DNA from: Paucidesulfovibrio gracilis DSM 16080
GTDB taxonomy: Bacteria > Desulfobacterota > Desulfovibrionia > Desulfovibrionales > Desulfovibrionaceae
Length of the DNA: 64,000 bases
NCBI RefSeq assembly: GCF_900167125.1
Contig: NZ_FUYC01000004.1
Span: 1 to 64,000, forward strand
Direction: 5' to 3'
Part shown: positions 35,223 through 44,027 of the stretch, piece by piece
Layout: each line of letters begins with the position of its first letter
Numbering within the stretch: position 1 is the first letter of the stretch
Program-made: the position numbers and the translations under genes
Notes under the pieces: model-generated
Told to the model about the DNA's origin: nothing
Seen by the model: only the letters and a program-made list of their open reading frames with translations
The model's database searches: none

Positions 35223-37349
35223 ATGTTGACGAAAATTTTCCCTTTTATCGGCTGGTTTAAGGGCTACGATGCCGCCAAGTTGCGCGCCGACGCCATTTCC
35301 GGGCTTACCGTGGCCCTGGTGCTGATCCCGCAGTCCATGGCCTATGCGCAGTTGGCGGGTATGCCCGCGTATTACGGCTTGTATGCCTCGTTTTTGCCCC
35401 CTTTGATCGCAGCGCTGTTCGGCTCGAGCCGGCAGCTCGCCACAGGCCCGGTGGCAGTGGTCTCCCTGATGACCGCGGCTTCGCTGGAACCTTTGGCTAC
35501 GGCGGGTAGCGAGGGGTACATTGCATACGCCATCCTTTTGGCGCTTATGGTGGGGTTGTTTCAGTTCTCATTGGGAGTGCTTCGGCTCGGGCTTGTGGTG
35601 AACTTCCTTTCTCATCCCGTGGTCAACGGTTTTACCAATGCTGCGGCCATCATCATTGCATCGTCCCAGCTTTCAAAGATGTTCGGCGTGTATGTGGACA
35701 AGGCCGCGCATCATTATGAGACCATCATGCGGGTGGTGGAGTCCGCCTTCCATTACACGCACTGGCCTACGCTGGCGATGGGGGCGTTGGCCTTTGCCAT
35801 CATGATCGTCTTGAAACGCATCAATCCCCGGATTCCGAACGTTTTGGTGGCTGTGGTCATCACCACGCTCTTGTCTTGGGCTACCGGATTCAATCATGAT
35901 GCCAAGGTCTCTCTGGACGCTGTGATGTATGAACCCGCGCACCAGGCGGTGGTTTCCTTCAACAGCGCTGTCCAGGGTGTGGACGAGTTGGCCGCCGAGC
36001 GGACCGGTTTGACGAAACAGCTTGAAGCCGCCAAGGAAGCGGACGACACGGTGGCCATGTTGGATGTGCAGCATGACCTCAGTGTGCTTGGCGTCCGCAT
36101 CGCCCGCCTTAAGCATGAGGCGTCGGAAAGCCGGGCCGCCCTGCGGGAGATGCTTTTTACCGGGGCCAACGGTGTGGATGGGAATCTGGAATTCTACGCG
36201 CAGGGGGGTGTCCCTGCGGGTATGGAACCGGATGGCCGCACCTGGCGCATCAAGGTGGGAAATAAGGCGCTGGATACCGCGTCCTTAAGGATGATGGGCG
36301 GAGGCGCCGTGGTTGGTACGGTTCCCTCGGGCATTCCTTCCATCACTGTCCCGGACATTGACCTCAAGGTTCTTTTGCACCTGTTGCCGTATGCGGCCAT
36401 CATTTCTCTGCTCGGATTCATGGAAGCCATTTCCATTGCCAAGGCCATGGCCGCCAAGACCGGCCAGCGCCTGGATCCAAACCAGGAACTCATCGGTCAG
36501 GGGTTGGCCAACATGATCGGCGCCTGTGGAAAGAGTTATCCCGCATCCGGGTCTTTTTCACGTTCCGCCGTAAACCTGCAGGCCGGAGCCGTCACAGGCA
36601 TGTCCAGCGTATTCACTTCGCTTATGGTTGTGGTTGTGCTGTTGTTCTTTACTCCGCTGCTGTATCATTTGCCTCAGGCCGTCCTGGCGGCCGTTATCAT
36701 GATGGCGGTCATCGGCCTGATCAACGCCTCGGGCTTCATTCATGCCTGGAAAGCCCAATGGTATGACGGCGCTATTTCCATCATTTCCTTTGTCTGCACG
36801 TTGGCCTTTGCGCCGCATCTGGACAAGGGCATCATGGTGGGCGTGGCTCTTTCTCTGGGCGTATTCCTCTACAAGAGCATGCGGCCCCGGGTGGCCTCGT
36901 TGTCGCGCTCCGAGGATGATTCGTTGCGCGACGCCGGTGTGCATGGCCTGAAGGAATGCGAACACATCGCCGTGGTCCGCTTTGACGGTCCGTTGTTCTT
37001 CGCCAACGCGAGCTTCCTGGAAGACCAGATTACGGATCGCATGATGAATATGCCTAAGCTCAGGCAGATCATTATTGTTGCCAATGGTATCAATGATATG
37101 GATGCCTCCGGCGAGGAAGCCCTGTCGCTCATTGTGGATCGTGTGCGCAGCAACGGAATGGGAATCTGCCTGGCCGGTGTGAACGAAGCGGTTATGGCCG
37201 TGCTGGAGCGTACGCACTTGCTGGAGAAAATCGGCAGGGAAAATGTGTTCGTGACCATGGAAAGCGCTCTTTGCGCCACGCACGAAAAGGCCCACAGGGA
37301 AGGCCAGGAGGAATCCTGCCCCCTGACCACATTCTGCCGCCTCGCTTAG
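35223..37349 (+). CDS. SulP-family anion transporter with STAS domain and soluble insert
   Basis: A 708-residue transporter. The SulP core starts GLTVALVLIPQSMAYAQLAG and resumes at GTVPSGIPSITVPDID. About residues 223-365 hold an insert absent from ordinary SulP proteins: a charged coiled coil (LAAERTGLTKQLEAAKEAD) and a small beta-rich part. The C-terminal STAS domain (about 580-690) has DMDASGEEAL with Ser629 where anti-sigma antagonists are phosphorylated. The substrate could be sulfate, bicarbonate or another anion and cannot be told from sequence. It is embedded in a signalling run with TetR upstream and receivers and kinases downstream. Confidence 0.9.
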   Translation: MLTKIFPFIGWFKGYDAAKLRADAISGLTVALVLIPQSMAYAQLAGMPAYYGLYASFLPPLIAALFGSSRQLATGPVAVVSLMTAASLEPLATAGSEGYIAYAILLALMVGLFQFSLGVLRLGLVVNFLSHPVVNGFTNAAAIIIASSQLSKMFGVYVDKAAHHYETIMRVVESAFHYTHWPTLAMGALAFAIMIVLKRINPRIPNVLVAVVITTLLSWATGFNHDAKVSLDAVMYEPAHQAVVSFNSAVQGVDELAAERTGLTKQLEAAKEADDTVAMLDVQHDLSVLGVRIARLKHEASESRAALREMLFTGANGVDGNLEFYAQGGVPAGMEPDGRTWRIKVGNKALDTASLRMMGGGAVVGTVPSGIPSITVPDIDLKVLLHLLPYAAIISLLGFMEAISIAKAMAAKTGQRLDPNQELIGQGLANMIGACGKSYPASGSFSRSAVNLQAGAVTGMSSVFTSLMVVVVLLFFTPLLYHLPQAVLAAVIMMAVIGLINASGFIHAWKAQWYDGAISIISFVCTLAFAPHLDKGIMVGVALSLGVFLYKSMRPRVASLSRSEDDSLRDAGVHGLKECEHIAVVRFDGPLFFANASFLEDQITDRMMNMPKLRQIIIVANGINDMDASGEEALSLIVDRVRSNGMGICLAGVNEAVMAVLERTHLLEKIGRENVFVTMESALCATHEKAHREGQEESCPLTTFCRLA

Positions 37350-37374
37350 CGGGACAAACACAGGAGAAGACAAT

Positions 37375-38595
37375 ATGTCCGTCATTACCGTATTCAACGG
37401 CCTGTTCTGCGAAGCAGGTGTCGTGGTCAAACGCGTGTTGGACGCCACCGGGTATCGTCTTGTCACGGATCAGGAGATCGTGGCCGATGCAGCCGAATTG
37501 TCCGGCATGGCCGAGGACAAAATTACCCGCGCTTTTCAAGCCGGGACGTCCGTGTTCAACAAGTTCAGTCATGAAAAAGAGCGCTCCGTGGCCTGGCTAC
37601 GTTTGGCCATGGCGCAGAAGCTGCTCAATGCCGATAACCTGCTGTTTTCCGGATTTGCTTCCCAGCTTCCTCCTGCCCATATTGGCCACATTCTGCGCGT
37701 CTGCCTGATTGCAGGGATCAAGGATCGGCTTGCCCTGGCGGAAAAGGAAGAGGGCTATGCGGAAAAGCATGCGCACAAGTTGATCCATAAGGACGACGAG
37801 GACCGTGCTGCCTGGGTCAACACGCTGAAGGGCGTCGATGATCCCTGGAATGATGAATTGTATGATATGGTGGTACCCGTCCCCAAGGTCGGTGTGGAAA
37901 AAGCCGCCGATCTCATAGCGGAGCAAGCAGGCAATGAGGCTGTTCGGGTTCGGCACTCCAGCCGGGATGCGGTTGAGGATTTCCTGCTGTCCGCCCGGGT
38001 GGAGACCGTTTTGGCCAACGAAGGGCATAATGTGAATGTTGCCGCCGATAACGGCAAGGTCAAGCTGACCATCAACAAGAACGTGCTCATGTTGGAACGT
38101 CTGGAACGGGAACTCGCCGACATTGTCGGGAAGGTGGAAGGTGTCCGTAGCGTGGAGACCGGTGTGGGCAAGCAGTTCCACCAGACCGACATCTACCGCA
38201 AGGTGGACTTTGAGGTTCCGTCCAAGGTGTTGCTGGTGGACGATGAACGGGAATTCGTGCAGACCCTCTCTGAGCGGCTTATGCTCCGTGATATGGGGTC
38301 CGCCGTGGTGTACGATGGGGAATCCGCTCTGAACCTGGTGGAGGAGGACGAACCCGAAGTCATGATCCTGGACCTGAAAATGCCCGGGATCGACGGCATC
38401 GAAGTGCTGCGTCGGGTCAAGCAGAGTCGCCCTGAAATCGAAGTCATCATTCTTACCGGGCATGGTTCCGAGGAAGACCGGGAAGTGTGCATGGAACTTG
38501 GGGCATTTGCCTATCTGCACAAACCCGTAGATATCGACGTCCTCAGCAAAACCTTGAAGGAAGCTAACGAAAAAATTCGCCGCGTGAACGGCTGA
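37375..38595 (+). CDS. Three-domain protein: cytidylate-kinase-like, BON, receiver
   Basis: A 406-residue protein. Residues 1-190 resemble the cytidylate-kinase-like family (VTDQEIVADAAELSGM, QAGTSVFNKFSHEKERSVA). The P-loop position reads GLFCEAGVVV and lacks GK[ST], so it is probably not an active kinase. Residues 200-265 look like a BON domain (VKLTINKNVLMLERLERELA then VEGVRSVETGVG). Residues 284-400 are a receiver with phospho-acceptor Asp333 (MILDLKMPGIDG) and KPVD. It begins 25 bases after SulP, and probably links the transporter to the downstream kinases. Confidence 0.82.
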   Translation: MSVITVFNGLFCEAGVVVKRVLDATGYRLVTDQEIVADAAELSGMAEDKITRAFQAGTSVFNKFSHEKERSVAWLRLAMAQKLLNADNLLFSGFASQLPPAHIGHILRVCLIAGIKDRLALAEKEEGYAEKHAHKLIHKDDEDRAAWVNTLKGVDDPWNDELYDMVVPVPKVGVEKAADLIAEQAGNEAVRVRHSSRDAVEDFLLSARVETVLANEGHNVNVAADNGKVKLTINKNVLMLERLERELADIVGKVEGVRSVETGVGKQFHQTDIYRKVDFEVPSKVLLVDDEREFVQTLSERLMLRDMGSAVVYDGESALNLVEEDEPEVMILDLKMPGIDGIEVLRRVKQSRPEIEVIILTGHGSEEDREVCMELGAFAYLHKPVDIDVLSKTLKEANEKIRRVNG

Positions 38596-38608
38596 CGAGG
38601 GTGTGGTC

Positions 38609-40372
38609 GTGAAGGTATTGACAAAGCTGCGCCGGCTCATTCCGGAGTTTTGGGATACGGATCCCGATGCCGGGCCGTATAAAAGCCTGTTCAACTATCG
38701 CCGTATCTGGTGGCTCGCCATCGGTGTGCTTGCGGTGGTTGCATTGGTGCCGCTTATTGTCATGACCTTCATCGACTACAACGTGACCCGGACCTCATTG
38801 GAGTCCGAGAACCTCTTGCGCGCCGCCAGGACCACGTCCAACACGAGGCGGGCTGTGAGTTACTTTCTGGATGAACGAAAAAACGCCTTGAAATATGTCG
38901 CCATCCAGGAAGACGTGACCAGGCTTGCAGATACCCGGCGGTTGGCCGAGGTGCTGGAGGCGCTCAAGCAGGGGTTCGGCGGGTTTGTGGACCTGGGGCT
39001 TATTGACGATTCCGGGCGGCAGGTGGCCTACGTGGGACCGTACCAGCTCCAGGGGCGGGATTACAGTGCCCAGGCTTGGTTCCAGAAGGCCAAGGAACGC
39101 GGCGCGTTCATCAGCAGCGTGTTCCGTGGATACCGTGACGTGCCTCACCTCATTGTGGCCATCAAGTGTCCAGCCAATTCGAATGGGCAGCAATACGTTC
39201 TTCGGGCAACGTTGGATACGGAACAGTTCAACAATATCTTATCCAGCCTGGATTTGTCCGGCGGCGGGGACGCCTTTCTTGTGGACGTGCATGGCATGCT
39301 GCAAACCCCTTCGCGATGGAATGGACCGGTGTTGTCGCACACGGCCCTGCGGATTCCGAAGTATTCGGATACCACCCAGGTGATGTTGGCCAGGGATGAA
39401 ACCAACAGGGAAGTGATCGTCGGGTATGCCTATATTACGGATACGCCGTTCATTCTGCTGCTGGTCAAACCCACGGCCGAGCTGATGAAGCCATGGCAGA
39501 GCATCCGCATTGAGTTGCTTTGGTTGTTGGTGGTCAGCGTCGCTGTTATCCTTTTGGTTATTGCCGGGGTGGCCACGTACATGGTGGGGAAGATTTATCT
39601 GGCGGACCAGACCCGGGCCAAGACGCTGCATCATATGGAGCATACCAACCGTATGGCCTCCATTGGCCGACTTGCCGCGGGCGTGGCGCATGAAATCAAC
39701 AACCCTTTGGCAATCATCAATGAAAAGGCTGGTCTGATACGCGACCTCTTTACGTATAAAAAAGAGTATGCCGAGGACGTGCGCCTTGTAGGGATTGTGG
39801 ATTCCATCATCAGCTCGGTGGAGCGTTGCGGAACCATTACCAAGCGGCTTCTCGGGTTTGCGCGGCATATTGATGTTCGTGTGGAACAAATCCGTTTTGG
39901 CAAGTTGGTGGAGGAAGTGCTCGGCTTTTTGCACAAGGAAGCGGAGTATCGGAGCATCACCATTGATTTGCGGATCGACGAACAATTGCCGGAATTCGAG
40001 TCTGATCGGGGCAAGCTGCAACAAATTTTGCTCAACCTGGTGAACAATGCGTTTCAGGCCATGAATGACGGGGGGCGTCTGGAAGTGGCCGCGGACCGTT
40101 ACGGTCGGGATGCCATTCGCTTTATCGTGAAGGATAACGGATGCGGTATTCCTGAGGCGGACCGGAAGCGCATTTTTGAACCGTTCTTTTCGACAAAGAA
40201 AAAGCGGGGAGGAACAGGGTTGGGACTGTCCATCACATATGGACTTGTACAGGAACTGGGCGGCGAAATGACCGTGGAAAGCGAAGTGGGGAAGGGGACG
40301 ACCTTTGCCATTACCTTGCCGCTCCAGGCCAATATCAAAGAGGGAGCGAACCATGAACATTCTTCTGGTTGA
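38609..40372 (+). CDS. Membrane histidine kinase with Cache-type sensor
   Basis: A 587-residue sensor kinase. Two membrane segments (LAIGVLAVVALVPLIVM and LLWLLVVSVAVILLVIAGVA) flank a periplasmic double-Cache-like region (about 60-285; LIDDSGRQVAYVGPY). The dimerisation box is RLAAGVAHEINNPLAI with the phospho-His near residue 361. The N box (NLVNNAFQAM), G1 (DNGCGIPE), F and G2 (GGTGLGLSI) are all intact. The GTG at 38609 is chosen for its spacing from GAGG; a GTG at 38603 is six bases earlier. It overlaps the next receiver gene by 20 bases. Confidence 0.92.
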   Translation: MKVLTKLRRLIPEFWDTDPDAGPYKSLFNYRRIWWLAIGVLAVVALVPLIVMTFIDYNVTRTSLESENLLRAARTTSNTRRAVSYFLDERKNALKYVAIQEDVTRLADTRRLAEVLEALKQGFGGFVDLGLIDDSGRQVAYVGPYQLQGRDYSAQAWFQKAKERGAFISSVFRGYRDVPHLIVAIKCPANSNGQQYVLRATLDTEQFNNILSSLDLSGGGDAFLVDVHGMLQTPSRWNGPVLSHTALRIPKYSDTTQVMLARDETNREVIVGYAYITDTPFILLLVKPTAELMKPWQSIRIELLWLLVVSVAVILLVIAGVATYMVGKIYLADQTRAKTLHHMEHTNRMASIGRLAAGVAHEINNPLAIINEKAGLIRDLFTYKKEYAEDVRLVGIVDSIISSVERCGTITKRLLGFARHIDVRVEQIRFGKLVEEVLGFLHKEAEYRSITIDLRIDEQLPEFESDRGKLQQILLNLVNNAFQAMNDGGRLEVAADRYGRDAIRFIVKDNGCGIPEADRKRIFEPFFSTKKKRGGTGLGLSITYGLVQELGGEMTVESEVGKGTTFAITLPLQANIKEGANHEHSSG

Positions 40373-40703
40373 TGATGAGGCCGAACTGGTCTCGGCCATG
40401 GCCGAACGGCTGAGCATGCGGGGAATGCCCACAGAGTGGGCTGAGACCGGAGAGCAGGCGCTGAAGATGGTCAAGGCAGGGAACTACGATGTGGCTGTCC
40501 TGGATATGAAGATGCCGCGCATGGGCGGTTTGGAGTTGCGTCGGCGCTTGGCGGAGCTGGTTCCCGACATGAAGTTTATTTTTCTTTCCGGGCATGGATC
40601 CGAAGAAGATTTCAAGGTCGGTTCGGCAGAGGCGGAATCATACCTGATTAAGCCGGTACGCATTGAAGATCTTGTGGAGCGTATCCATAAGGCCATGGAA
40701 TAG
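40353..40703 (+). CDS. Stand-alone receiver protein
   Basis: A 116-residue REC domain only: ILLVDDEAELVSAM, phospho-Asp in VAVLDMKMPRMGG, Ser in FLSGHGS and Lys in YLIKPVR. It overlaps the kinase gene by 20 bases, with AGGGAG upstream of the ATG. It is the obvious partner of that kinase. With no output domain it would act as a relay intermediate or by protein contact. Confidence 0.92.
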   Translation: MNILLVDDEAELVSAMAERLSMRGMPTEWAETGEQALKMVKAGNYDVAVLDMKMPRMGGLELRRRLAELVPDMKFIFLSGHGSEEDFKVGSAEAESYLIKPVRIEDLVERIHKAME

Positions 40704-40735
40704 AGAGATAATGTTTTCGGCAAGGAGCATGAGGC

Positions 40736-41395
40736 ATGAGCGGTGAAAGGCACGATGATGTGGAACGCGAGGATTTGCAATTTTTCGGCAAGGTCAGCGC
40801 TTCCATATCTCATGAGATAAAAAACGTGTTTGCCGTGATACACGCCGGAGCCGGATTGCTGGAGGACTTGAGTCTGTTGGCTGCAAAAGGTCGTCCTCTG
40901 GATCCGGAAAAGTTGCAAAGCGTATCTCGCAGTATCCTGAATCAGATTCAGCGTGGCGACGGCATCGTGCGCAACATGAATACCTTCGCCCACAGTGTTG
41001 ATGAGGACGTGCGGGAAGTGAATCTGGTCACCAGTGTGGAGCTGATGGTGGGAATTTGCCAGCGGCTCGCCGCGGCCCGCAATGTCCGGTTGGAGATGGG
41101 AGAAAGTCAGGACTGCTCTATTCGCACGGATCCGTATTTTTTAGAGCATCTCTTGTTCGCCGTCATTGATGTTGCCCTGGAGGGCGCCGAATCAGGCGGT
41201 ACGATCCTGTTTTCCGTAATGCCCCAGGCCGCTGCCCCGGCCGATGGGGTCCAATTGTCGCTCTCGGGCGTCCGTTTCCCAGCGGACCTGCCCGGGAGTC
41301 TGGAACGCCTGACCCGACGCCTCGCCGCCAGCGTGGAGCCGGGAGACGACGCCGGCACCCTGGTGGTGCGTCTGCCGCGCAGTGGAAATCAGTAG
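40736..41395 (+). CDS. Degenerate histidine-kinase-like protein
   Basis: A 219-residue soluble protein with a good phospho-acceptor box (GKVSASISHEIKNVFAVIHA, His near residue 26) and a dimerisation helix. Where the ATPase N box should be it reads FLEHLLFAVIDVALEGA, with no asparagine. The G1 and G2 glycine boxes cannot be found; the end reads DAGTLVVRLPRS. It probably cannot bind ATP normally. It may serve as a phosphotransfer (HPt-like) protein or a phosphatase for the receivers on either side. Spacing is 32 bases from the previous gene. Confidence 0.8.
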   Translation: MSGERHDDVEREDLQFFGKVSASISHEIKNVFAVIHAGAGLLEDLSLLAAKGRPLDPEKLQSVSRSILNQIQRGDGIVRNMNTFAHSVDEDVREVNLVTSVELMVGICQRLAAARNVRLEMGESQDCSIRTDPYFLEHLLFAVIDVALEGAESGGTILFSVMPQAAAPADGVQLSLSGVRFPADLPGSLERLTRRLAASVEPGDDAGTLVVRLPRSGNQ

Positions 41396-41439
41396 CCGGT
41401 GATAGAGAGCAACCGTTTGTCCCTTTAAGGAGAATCGCT

Positions 41440-41868
41440 ATGTCGGAAAAGGTTTTGCTCGTTGATGACGAGAAGGATTTTTTGGAGAGCTTGTCTGAGC
41501 GCATGTCTGTGCGCGGTATGAACGTGTCCACGGCTGAGAATCCGGCCGAAGCCATGAAAGCGGTGGATGCGGATTCGTATGACGCCATTGTGCTGGATTT
41601 GCAGATGCCTGAGATGAACGGCATTGACCTGCTCAAGTTCATCCGTGAGAAGCATCCGGAAATGCAGGTTATCCTGCTTACAGGACATGCCACGCTGGAA
41701 AAGGGCGTACAGGCCATGAAGCTGGGAGCCATGGATTTCATGGAAAAGCCCGCGGACATCGACGTTTTGACCGACAAGATCAAAAAGGCCCAAGCCCGCA
41801 AGCTCGTTCTGGTCGAGAAGATGACCGAGGATAAGATCAAGGAGATCATGACCACCAAGGGCTGGTAA
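41440..41868 (+). CDS. Stand-alone receiver protein, last gene of the relay run
   Basis: A 142-residue REC protein with LLVDDEKDFLESL, phospho-Asp in IVLDLQMPEMNG, Thr in LLTGHATLEKG and Lys in DFMEKPADID. It has a short charged C-terminal helix (KLVLVEKMTEDKIKEIM) beyond the domain. AAGGAG precedes the ATG. It closes the run and is followed by a terminator about 100 bases on. Its receiver is very like that of the three-domain protein (ESLSERMSVRGM against QTLSERLMLRDM), suggesting duplication within the locus. Confidence 0.92.
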   Translation: MSEKVLLVDDEKDFLESLSERMSVRGMNVSTAENPAEAMKAVDADSYDAIVLDLQMPEMNGIDLLKFIREKHPEMQVILLTGHATLEKGVQAMKLGAMDFMEKPADIDVLTDKIKKAQARKLVLVEKMTEDKIKEIMTTKGW

Positions 41869-41974
41869 GAATTTGGCGGACATGCTCGAACGTTTTGCCG
41901 GCGTTTCGAGTATGCCCCCACCTTCGGGTGTCCCCCGTGGGTTCGGCGTCTGCCGCGCCGTGCGCTGCGGGATT

Positions 41975-42003
41975 GGGGTCGCATTATGCGGCCCCTTTTT
42001 CTT
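41975..42003 (+). terminator. Terminator of the SulP-phosphorelay run
   Basis: GGGGTCGCAT pairs with ATGCGGCCCC (one T-G wobble), followed by TTTTTC. A second weaker hairpin (GCTCGAA/TTCGAGT) precedes it at about 41884-41914. Confidence 0.7.
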
Positions 42004-42030
42004 TGTTTCGGTGTACTGCTGGGCCGTTGA

Positions 42031-42537
42031 TTAATCCGCTGCTGTTTCTTCCAACCGCAGCTCCACTCGACGATTGACCGCTCGATCCTCGGGTGTTGCT
42101 TCGGGCGTTATCTTGGGGTCTTCTTCGCCTTTCCCCATGGTCTGGAGGAACCACCAGGGAAATCCTCCCTGTTCTTGCAGATAGTCGGCCACGGCCTGGG
42201 CGCGCTGTCGCGAAAGGCGTAAGTTGGCTGCGGCACTGCCTGTTGTGTCTGTGTGTCCGACCACCACAAGGCGGTATTTTTCCTGATCCACATCACGAAG
42301 CGCCTCTGTTGCGTCATCCAATAATGGCATTGCTTCCGGAAGGAATGTTGCCTTGCCCGAGGCAAATGGGACGGCCAGCTCCGAGGCGCCCTCGTTGAAG
42401 AGTTCGGCCCGAATGCGGTCGGTTTGGCTTCCCAACGAGCGTGCGGCCCGAACAGCGGGCAGGGCGCAAGACCAAAGGGTGAAGGCCAGCAGGCCGATCA
42501 CGAGGCCTGGAGAAAACATCCGGCGTGGTGTGTGCAT
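42031..42537 (-). CDS. OmpA-like peptidoglycan-binding protein
   Basis: A 168-residue protein with an N-terminal signal (PGLVIGLLAFTLWSCALP; the LWSC may be an imperfect lipobox) and a C-terminal OmpA/MotB domain. The domain has LVVVGHTDTTGSAAANLRLS and QRAQAVADYL, then NRRVELRL at the end. It anchors the envelope to the wall. AAGGAG precedes the ATG at 42537. It is alone on the minus strand, convergent with the relay run. Confidence 0.87.
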   Translation of the reverse strand: MHTPRRMFSPGLVIGLLAFTLWSCALPAVRAARSLGSQTDRIRAELFNEGASELAVPFASGKATFLPEAMPLLDDATEALRDVDQEKYRLVVVGHTDTTGSAAANLRLSRQRAQAVADYLQEQGGFPWWFLQTMGKGEEDPKITPEATPEDRAVNRRVELRLEETAAD

Positions 42538-42754
42538 TGTTCCGGCTCCTTGGATTGTCGGATTTGGGGACGTTCGGCAGCCCCTGCGAAAAGGGGGACT
42601 CATCATCCTGAATAGCCCGTTGTTACCGGTGGAGCAACATGCTTTTGGCTTTTGGGGCGAACAGCTAGACGATCCGGTTCATTTTACTTGGAATTACATC
42701 TTGAAGTCCGTATCCTTCGGGGGAATCGTAAGGTGTGATTACGCAGGGAGGAAC

Positions 42755-43267
42755 ATGCAGATTCGACCGGAGCGCGGGACGGACCGTGACATCATTCACC
42801 ATGTTTTGTACCGGGCCTTTAAAGGGCATCCGCAACATCCCCCGGGTTCCGAGCCAATGGAGCCAGTCATCGTTGACACGTTGCGTAGGGCCGACGCGCT
42901 GACGCTTTCTCTTGTAGCGGAACAGGATGGCGTGGTTGCCGGTCAGGTAACTTTTTCCCCTGTTTGGCTTGGGGTGGAAGCTCAATCGGGTTGGTTCGCC
43001 CTGGGACCGGTGGGGGTGGATCCTCCCTTGCAGAATCGTGGTATTGGGTCGGCTTTGATTCGCGAGGGATTGCGGATCATGCGCCAACGGGACGCATTGG
43101 GCGTTGTTTTGGTCGGAGAACCGGCATATTATAAACGGTTTGGTTTTTCCCGGCATGATGGACTCTCGTTGCCCTGCGTCCCGGAGCAGTACGTTTTGGG
43201 GCTGGCCTGGGGCAATGCTGCCCCCACTGGTGTAATTCGTCATCATGCCGCATTTCATGTCGATTGA
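42755..43267 (+). CDS. GNAT-family N-acetyltransferase
   Basis: A 170-residue acetyltransferase. The acetyl-CoA loop is GVDPPLQNRGIGSALIREGL, with the later VLVGEPAYYKRFGF typical of the YhbS-type subfamily. The substrate is unknown. The ATG at 42755 is preceded by GGGAGGAA; the frame runs upstream but reads through the OmpA gene's promoter region. It is followed 40 bases later by a membrane coiled-coil gene. Confidence 0.9.
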   Translation: MQIRPERGTDRDIIHHVLYRAFKGHPQHPPGSEPMEPVIVDTLRRADALTLSLVAEQDGVVAGQVTFSPVWLGVEAQSGWFALGPVGVDPPLQNRGIGSALIREGLRIMRQRDALGVVLVGEPAYYKRFGFSRHDGLSLPCVPEQYVLGLAWGNAAPTGVIRHHAAFHVD

Positions 43268-43307
43268 TGCAAGATGATGAAGGCTGATCATGCAGGAGGG
43301 TAATTCC

Positions 43308-43952
43308 ATGAATCAGGATCGTAGCACGATGGGCTCCGCCTCCCCGTCTCCGGAAGAGAGCGAGGCAAGGGAAGGCAACGGTACCGTGCCGCAGGGCGAC
43401 AAGTCGCCGCGGGATCTCAGCAAAGTCGCGTTGGTGATTTCTTTGCTGTCATTGGTGTTGGTGGCGATTTTCTTTTTTGGATTGAACCGTAATCTCAGCG
43501 GACTGACCAGGGAGATTCAGGACTATCAGAGCATGAAGAATACGGTGTCGTCGCTGGATGCGTATGTTGACGACATTGTGAGCCAGATGGGGCGGGTCAA
43601 CGCCCGGCTGATGAATTTGAATGAGGAGCAGCGGAGTGTGGCGTTGCGCGTTTTGATGGAGTCCATGGTGGACGATATGCTCCAGGACGTAACCTTTTTG
43701 CGTTCCCAGTTGAGGCCGGGAGCGGAGTCGCGACGTCTGGATCGGATTCGGGTGCTGCTTTTGGAGCTTCGTGACGGTCCTGCCACAACGGAGTCTGTTG
43801 CTGGGCAAGCGGAAGAGGACCACTCGTCCGACATGGTTGCGGCGCCTTCTGTGGAAGAGCCGCTGAAGGATTCTGCAAAGGACGAAGCCGGCTCCACAGC
43901 GGAAGAAGGGACGTCAGAGTCCGAGAACAGCGCATTGCCTTTGAAGCAATAG
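43308..43952 (+). CDS. Single-pass membrane coiled-coil protein
   Basis: A 214-residue protein with a polar N-terminus, one membrane helix (VALVISLLSLVLVAIFFFG, about 40-58), a coiled-coil region to about 150 and an acidic tail (AEEGTSESENSA). No family is recognised. GGAGGG precedes the ATG at 43308. A strong terminator ends the transcript. Confidence 0.72.
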   Translation: MNQDRSTMGSASPSPEESEAREGNGTVPQGDKSPRDLSKVALVISLLSLVLVAIFFFGLNRNLSGLTREIQDYQSMKNTVSSLDAYVDDIVSQMGRVNARLMNLNEEQRSVALRVLMESMVDDMLQDVTFLRSQLRPGAESRRLDRIRVLLLELRDGPATTESVAGQAEEDHSSDMVAAPSVEEPLKDSAKDEAGSTAEEGTSESENSALPLKQ

Positions 43953-43993
43953 GAACGCAGACTCGTCAACAAAACGATTGCTCGTTAACGTGC

Positions 43994-44027
43994 AAACGCC
44001 CGGTCATGCCTGCCGGGCGTTTTTTTT
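43994..44027 (+). terminator. Terminator after the membrane coiled-coil gene
   Basis: AAACGCCCGG at 43994-44003 pairs with CCGGGCGTTT at 44013-44022, followed by TTTTT. A textbook intrinsic terminator. Confidence 0.85.

Noticed and set aside
35223-37349. Naming the SulP protein a sulfate permease
   Set aside because: SulP proteins carry sulfate, bicarbonate, dicarboxylates and other anions; nothing in the sequence fixes the substrate.
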